Source of the DNA: MFD00082-c5 sp963697995
GTDB lineage: Bacteria; Chlamydiota; Chlamydiia; Chlamydiales; JAJFMB01
Direction: 5' to 3'
DNA length: 64,000 nucleotides
NCBI GenBank assembly: GCA_963697995.1
Contig: OY969110.1
Coordinates: 1,612,001 to 1,676,000 of the forward strand
Every line of letters starts with the position of its first letter. Position 1 is the first letter of the stretch. The notes beneath the pieces were generated by a model. That model ran no database searches and was not told the origin of the DNA. It worked only from the letters and a program-made list of their open reading frames with translations. The position numbers and the translations under genes are program-made. Positions 59,838-64,000 of this stretch are shown piece after piece.

Positions 59838-60460
59838 TTGGGTTCTCTCTCCTTTAGCATGACTCCACAAGAGACGATACACTTTAGAGCCTCTTCGACA
59901 TCCATATCGATGAAGGTCAGTTCCTGTTTTTTAAAAAGAAGGTTAAACCCCATCGTTGGGTTTGGCGTTGCGGGAACAAAAACGGAGACTAAATCCTTAA
60001 AATCCTCATCTGAATCTTGTGGTAGGTTGTCATTTACCACAAACCCGAGAGCTTTAGACTCTTTGTAAGGAAATGGTACGAGAACGACTTTCGAAAAGCG
60101 GGGATTCTCGTCGTTTTTAAAGACGGTGTGAACCACATCCTGGATCGATTTATACACTTTATTAACTAAGGGAATTTGGTGTAATAACTGATCCCCCATT
60201 TTTATTAAGTAATGGGTCAGGAAAAAATTTCCCAAAAGACCCATTAAAAAGGTGAGAGTCACGATGGCAATTAGAATAAGGAGTTTGCTTAATATTTGTT
60301 CTGCTTGCAACGATCTAACAAATGGGGGTAAATCTCCTAAAATCGAATGGGCTATTCCTAAAAAAGGAGTTGTCAAAAGATTGATCAAAAAAAGAAGGAT
60401 TAACACGGTAAAGACTATGGGCAAAAGAATCCCCAGTCCTGCGAAAAAGTTTTTTTTCAT
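59834..60460 (-). CDS. DUF502 family membrane protein, second paralogue
   Basis: I chose ATG 60460, with GAGGAG 8 bp upstream and an ATGA overlap with the previous gene; the product is 208 residues. Two membrane segments occur near residues 8-28 and 60-85. The soluble part carries VPFPYKESKALGFVV and VFVPATPNPTMGFNLLF, the DUF502 signature also seen in the neighbour. Function of the family is unknown. The two genes are about 40% alike by eye, a tandem duplication. Confidence 0.75.
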   Translation of the reverse strand: MKKNFFAGLGILLPIVFTVLILLFLINLLTTPFLGIAHSILGDLPPFVRSLQAEQILSKLLILIAIVTLTFLMGLLGNFFLTHYLIKMGDQLLHQIPLVNKVYKSIQDVVHTVFKNDENPRFSKVVLVPFPYKESKALGFVVNDNLPQDSDEDFKDLVSVFVPATPNPTMGFNLLFKKQELTFIDMDVEEALKCIVSCGVMLKEREPK

Positions 60461-61116
60461 GTCGTTTTCTCCTCGTCGGTTTTGATTGGGGAGAGGATCA
60501 CGCCACAAGAAATAATATATTTAAATGCTTCTTCAATCGGCATATCGAGGGCAATCACATCGCTTTTTTTGTAGAGCATCAAAAAGCCTGAAGTGGGGTT
60601 GGGGGTCGTGGGCACGAAAACGGCCATCATTTCCTCTCCCATGTGAGAAGGAATACTCTCTTGCGTCACAAGCCCGACAACACGGCTTAAAGGACTTGGG
60701 AAGGGCACTAAAACGACTTGCTTAAATGATTGGGTCTCAGTGGCCATTACCGTATTCATCACGTCTTTACACATTTTGTAAATGCTTCTTACAAAAGGGA
60801 TTTTATAAAGAATTCCTTCCCAGAAATTGATGAGGGAGTTGACGAACACGTAGCGTCCAATAAATCCCACAAGAAAGGTAAATAGCGTGAGTAAAATTAA
60901 GATGATGACGCGGCTAAAAAAGACTGTGACCTGATTTTCATTAAAGAGCAGTAGTCCATTTTGGAAAAGTTCAAACCGATGAAAAAAGGAGCTGACCATA
61001 CCAACAAAGGGGCCAGTCAGCAGATTAAAGAGGAATGAGACCAACATTAAGGTCAGAATAAAAGGGAGTAAAAGAATGATTCCTGTGATGAAAATTTTCT
61101 TTAGGTGAGGTGCCAT
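60457..61116 (-). CDS. DUF502 family membrane protein, first paralogue
   Basis: The 219-residue protein has N-terminal membrane spans (IFITGIILLLPFILTLMLVS; IILILLTLFTFLVGFI) and the DUF502 signature VPFPSPLSRVVGLVT then VFVPTTPNPTSGFLMLY. It starts inside the last codons of rnr (16-bp overlap) with GGAG 5 bp upstream, so rnr and the two DUF502 genes and holC form one operon. Role unknown. Confidence 0.78.
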   Translation of the reverse strand: MAPHLKKIFITGIILLLPFILTLMLVSFLFNLLTGPFVGMVSSFFHRFELFQNGLLLFNENQVTVFFSRVIILILLTLFTFLVGFIGRYVFVNSLINFWEGILYKIPFVRSIYKMCKDVMNTVMATETQSFKQVVLVPFPSPLSRVVGLVTQESIPSHMGEEMMAVFVPTTPNPTSGFLMLYKKSDVIALDMPIEEAFKYIISCGVILSPIKTDEEKTT

Positions 61117-62996
61117 TTCGTCTCCAATGTAATAAGGTCTATATCTTTTAATAAGACTTGAATTCTTGTTCCTGCGTGGTAAACTGTGTCTTTTCTTCTG
61201 CCCCTTAAGATCTGTTTGGCCTCCTCAAAGATGTAGTAATCATCTGAGAGTTCAGACAAAGTGAAAAATCCTTCGACGCCCAAATCAATAAGTTCAAAGA
61301 AAAAACCAAACCCTTTTACTTTTGTCACAATCGCATCAAAAAGTTTATGGGGCTCTTTTTTCTTAATCTGCTTTAAGTAACGCAGTTTTTTAAGTAAAAT
61401 GACTCTGTTTTCAGCCCGATCGGAAGTGCGTTCCTTCTCAGAACAGTAAGTGGTTATGTTGAGAAGATCTAATGCTGGCCCTTCAAAAAGAGTTCTGTGA
61501 ACGATTAAATCGATATAGCGCCGGATGGGGCTTGTGAAGTGGCAGTAGTGCTCTAAAGCTAATCCGTAGTGCCCAATATTGTCTGGCGAGTAAACGGCAA
61601 GGCGCATTCTTCTGATATAACTTGTAGCTAAATACTGCTCGTGTGAGGAGCCTAAAATCTCTGTAAAAACTTTTTGAATATCTTTTGGCGTAGGAGTTTC
61701 AGGAACCTCAAATCCAAAGGCCCCGAGGACAAAGGAGAAATCGCGCAAATTGTCATCGCTTGGCACCTCGTGAACGCGGAAAGGGAGTGGTTTTTTTAGG
61801 TCGGAGAGGGTTTTTGCAACAGTTTCGTTAGCTTTTAACATAAACTCTTCGACAAGTTGGTGCGAAATATCGTACTCGATTTTATCGGTTCCTGTAGGGT
61901 TTCCTTTAGAATCGACTAAAATGCAAAGCTCAGGGAGAGCAAACTCAACGCTTCCTCTCTCGTATCTTTTAGCTTTTAAAAGATGGCAAAGATGGCACAT
62001 CAGGTCTAGAGTGTCTTTGAAACGGCTCGCTCTTTTCCCATCGATCACTTCTTTAGCTTCTTTGTAGGTGAATCGTTTTAAACTTTTAATGACTGTTTTC
62101 CCAATGCGAGATGAAACGAGCTCACCTGTTTTGTCAAACACCATAAAAACGGTTACGGTCAATCTGTTTACATTAGCTTTTAAACTACAAAGATTTTCAG
62201 ATAGAGTTGCCGGAAGCATTGGGATGCATCTTCCTGGAAAATAGACTGAGTTACTCCTCTTATACGCCTCTTGGTCTAAAAAGGAATCGGGCTTAACGTA
62301 ATGAGAGACGTCGGCAATGTGAACAGCTAAGTGAAAGAACCCCTGTTTATCCTGGGAAAGGGATAAGGCATCGTCGAAATCTTTTGCCGTAGTCGGGTCG
62401 ATGGTAAATGTGGGTAAATCGCGAAGATCTTCCCTTTTTGCAATTTCTTTTTTTGAAACTCTTGTTCCAAAAGCTTTAGCTTCTTTTTCACACTCTTCTG
62501 AAAAAGCGTGAGGTAGCTCAAATTCGGCAATAGCTGCGCTAATATCACATGAGGGATCGTCGATTTTTCCAAGGTATTTAAGGGGCTTCACTCTTGTGGG
62601 AAATTGTTTGTCTCCCCAAGAAACGATTTCAAAGGTGTACCGATCTCCTTTCTTAAGTCCTTTACTTTTTAGGACTTCGACAGGTTTTTCCTGTTTTAGA
62701 AGAGGAATGTGTGCAAACCCCTTATCTAACATAATTCCTGCAAGCTGAGTTTTAGAACGCTCCTTAATAGTGATAACTTTTCCCTCTGGCCCTTTTGGAT
62801 GAGTCGAATTTTCATCCACCTCAATTTCGACAAGGTCTCCGTCGACCGCTCCCTTGGTAAAGGGCTTGGGGATAAAAATATCTTCTTTGTAAGGAGATGG
62901 GGATTTTAACTGAACAAACCCAAATCCTCTCGGGTGCATCCGGATGATACCACTTAAAGTGGTTAAGGGTTTTGACTTTTTCACGCTCTTTGCCAT
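61101..62996 (-). CDS. rnr: Ribonuclease R
   Basis: The 631-residue exoribonuclease degrades structured RNA 3' to 5'. An N-terminal cold-shock domain (SGIIRMHPRGFGFVQL) is followed by the RNB catalytic domain (FTIDPTTAKDFDDALSL, with the metal-binding aspartates) and a C-terminal S1 domain (AIVTKVKGFGFFFELIDLGV). It lacks the long basic C-terminal tail of E. coli RNase R. It is divergent from leuS with 46 bp between. Confidence 0.93.
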   Translation of the reverse strand: MAKSVKKSKPLTTLSGIIRMHPRGFGFVQLKSPSPYKEDIFIPKPFTKGAVDGDLVEIEVDENSTHPKGPEGKVITIKERSKTQLAGIMLDKGFAHIPLLKQEKPVEVLKSKGLKKGDRYTFEIVSWGDKQFPTRVKPLKYLGKIDDPSCDISAAIAEFELPHAFSEECEKEAKAFGTRVSKKEIAKREDLRDLPTFTIDPTTAKDFDDALSLSQDKQGFFHLAVHIADVSHYVKPDSFLDQEAYKRSNSVYFPGRCIPMLPATLSENLCSLKANVNRLTVTVFMVFDKTGELVSSRIGKTVIKSLKRFTYKEAKEVIDGKRASRFKDTLDLMCHLCHLLKAKRYERGSVEFALPELCILVDSKGNPTGTDKIEYDISHQLVEEFMLKANETVAKTLSDLKKPLPFRVHEVPSDDNLRDFSFVLGAFGFEVPETPTPKDIQKVFTEILGSSHEQYLATSYIRRMRLAVYSPDNIGHYGLALEHYCHFTSPIRRYIDLIVHRTLFEGPALDLLNITTYCSEKERTSDRAENRVILLKKLRYLKQIKKKEPHKLFDAIVTKVKGFGFFFELIDLGVEGFFTLSELSDDYYIFEEAKQILRGRRKDTVYHAGTRIQVLLKDIDLITLETKWHLT

Positions 62997-63042
62997 ATAA
63001 TGAGATCTGTTTTTTTTTAGTGTACCACAATCCCGAGTAAAG

Positions 63043-64000
63043 ATGAAATACGATCATAAAAAGATTGAAGCAAAATGGCAAAAATATTGGTTAGACAACA
63101 AAATATTTAAATCGGAAGTCGATTTTTCAAAGCCAAAGTATTATGTTTTAGATATGTTCCCTTACCCATCAGGTGAGGGGTTGCACGTCGGTCACCCCGA
63201 GGGGTATACGGCAACAGATATTTTAGCCCGTTATAAAAGGCAAAAAGGATTTAACGTTCTTCATCCGATGGGATGGGACAGTTTCGGGCTTCCTGCAGAG
63301 CAGTACGCTGTAAGAACGGGAACTCACCCGGCAATTAGCACTGAAAAAAACATCAAAACGTTTAAGCGTCAATTACAAGCATTAGGATTTAGCTATGATT
63401 GGGACCGGGAGCTTGCGACGAGCTCGCCTGATTACTACAAATGGACTCAGTGGATTTTTACGAAGCTCTACGAGAAAGGGTTGGCTTATGAAGCTGAGAT
63501 GCTTGTTAATTACTGCCCCTTTTTAGGAACGGTTCTTGCCAATGAAGAGGTGGAGGATGGGAAGACCAAGGAAGGGGGGCACCCTGTTGAAAGGCGCCCT
63601 CTAAAGCAATGGATCTTAAAGATAACAGCCTATGCCGATAGACTTTTAAGCGATTTAGATCTTCTCGACTGGCCTGAGGGGTTAAAAAAATTACAAATTA
63701 ATTGGATCGGAAGAAGTGAAGGGGCGACTGTTCGCTTTGCCGTGGACAACTCCTCTGAATCCATCGAGATCTTTACGACTTGTCCCGATACCCTTTTTGG
63801 CGCGACCTATATGGTGATGGCCCCAGAACACCCTCTTGTTTTAAAAATCATGAGCGATAAACAAAGAGAGGCAGTTTTAGAGTATAAACGTGTGACTGCT
63901 ACCAAAAGTGACTTTGATAGAACGGAAGTCAATAAAGAAAAAACAGGGGTCTTTACGGGGGCTTATTGTATAAATCCGGTAAATCAGCAAAAAATTCCAG
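63043..64000 (+). CDS. leuS: Leucyl-tRNA synthetase, 5' part
   Basis: The frame is open from ATG 63043 to the window edge (319 codons), so the gene is cut by the window. Class I signature HIGH reads HVGHPEGYTATDI (with FPYPSGEGLH before it). GWDSFGLPAEQYAV and the start of the editing domain (TTCPDTLFGATYMVMAPEHP) follow. The KMSKS loop lies beyond the window. It charges tRNA-Leu. Confidence 0.95.
   Translation, partial: MKYDHKKIEAKWQKYWLDNKIFKSEVDFSKPKYYVLDMFPYPSGEGLHVGHPEGYTATDILARYKRQKGFNVLHPMGWDSFGLPAEQYAVRTGTHPAISTEKNIKTFKRQLQALGFSYDWDRELATSSPDYYKWTQWIFTKLYEKGLAYEAEMLVNYCPFLGTVLANEEVEDGKTKEGGHPVERRPLKQWILKITAYADRLLSDLDLLDWPEGLKKLQINWIGRSEGATVRFAVDNSSESIEIFTTCPDTLFGATYMVMAPEHPLVLKIMSDKQREAVLEYKRVTATKSDFDRTEVNKEKTGVFTGAYCINPVNQQKIP

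Overview
The window is a stretch of chromosome from a member of the Chlamydiales outside the Chlamydiaceae (an environmental, probably amoeba-associated chlamydia). The evidence is gene order and gene content. A block runs gltP-like transporter, pdhA-pdhB-pdhC, lpxD, skp/ompH, bamA, recR, fabH, fabD, fabG, acpP, a cyclic-nucleotide-binding protein and a transporter-HEAT protein. This follows the order I know from Chlamydia trachomatis (about CT230-CT247). A second block, DUF721-gyrB-gyrA-tmk-holB, matches about CT187-CT191. The 16S sequence, several two-hairpin (Inc-like) membrane proteins and eukaryote-like effector candidates agree with this. Two rRNA operons with tRNA-Ala and tRNA-Ile in the spacer, and many more accessory genes than Chlamydiaceae, point away from Chlamydia itself. 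I cannot name the species.

Layout. 1-6.9 kb: end of a PLP-binding protein gene, a short MITE, a dicarboxylate/amino-acid symporter, the pyruvate dehydrogenase E1a-E1b-E2 genes and two Inc-like genes. 7-11.7 kb (minus): envelope genes lpxD, skp, bamA, then recR. 11.8-18.5 kb (plus): type II fatty-acid genes fabH, fabD, fabG, acpP, interrupted by an LRR-HECT ubiquitin-ligase-like gene, an IQ-motif protein gene and the decayed remnant of a local duplication. 18.5-27 kb: cyclic-nucleotide-binding protein, a transporter/HEAT gene broken into three frames, a MATE transporter, a TauD-like oxygenase, trxB and an outer-membrane protein.

27-42.1 kb: two nearly identical direct repeats of about 5.5 kb, each a full rRNA operon (16S, tRNA-Ala, tRNA-Ile, 23S, 5S, terminator). 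They enclose about 4 kb with an AbiE-type toxin-antitoxin pair and two paralogous genes of unknown function. 42.1-47.6 kb: three head-to-tail copies of a 279-bp MITE, the 4.5S SRP RNA, an asparagine-synthetase paralogue with altered active sites, a beta-barrel protein, a fourth full-length MITE and a frameshifted membrane protein gene.

47.7-56.6 kb: DUF721 protein, gyrB, gyrA (frameshifted just before the catalytic tyrosine), tmk and holB. A 0.8-kb array of degenerate tandem copies of the 3' end of a mevalonate-kinase-like gene follows, then that gene itself. 56.6-58.9 kb (minus): a tightly coupled four-gene set that looks like a type III secretion translocator/chaperone operon, running into the kinase gene. 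59-64 kb: a small membrane protein, holC, two DUF502 proteins, rnr, and the 5' part of leuS.

One caution. Four apparent frameshifts occur in otherwise well-preserved genes, and one is in essential gyrA. Some may be sequencing errors, so each is described as seen and then discussed.
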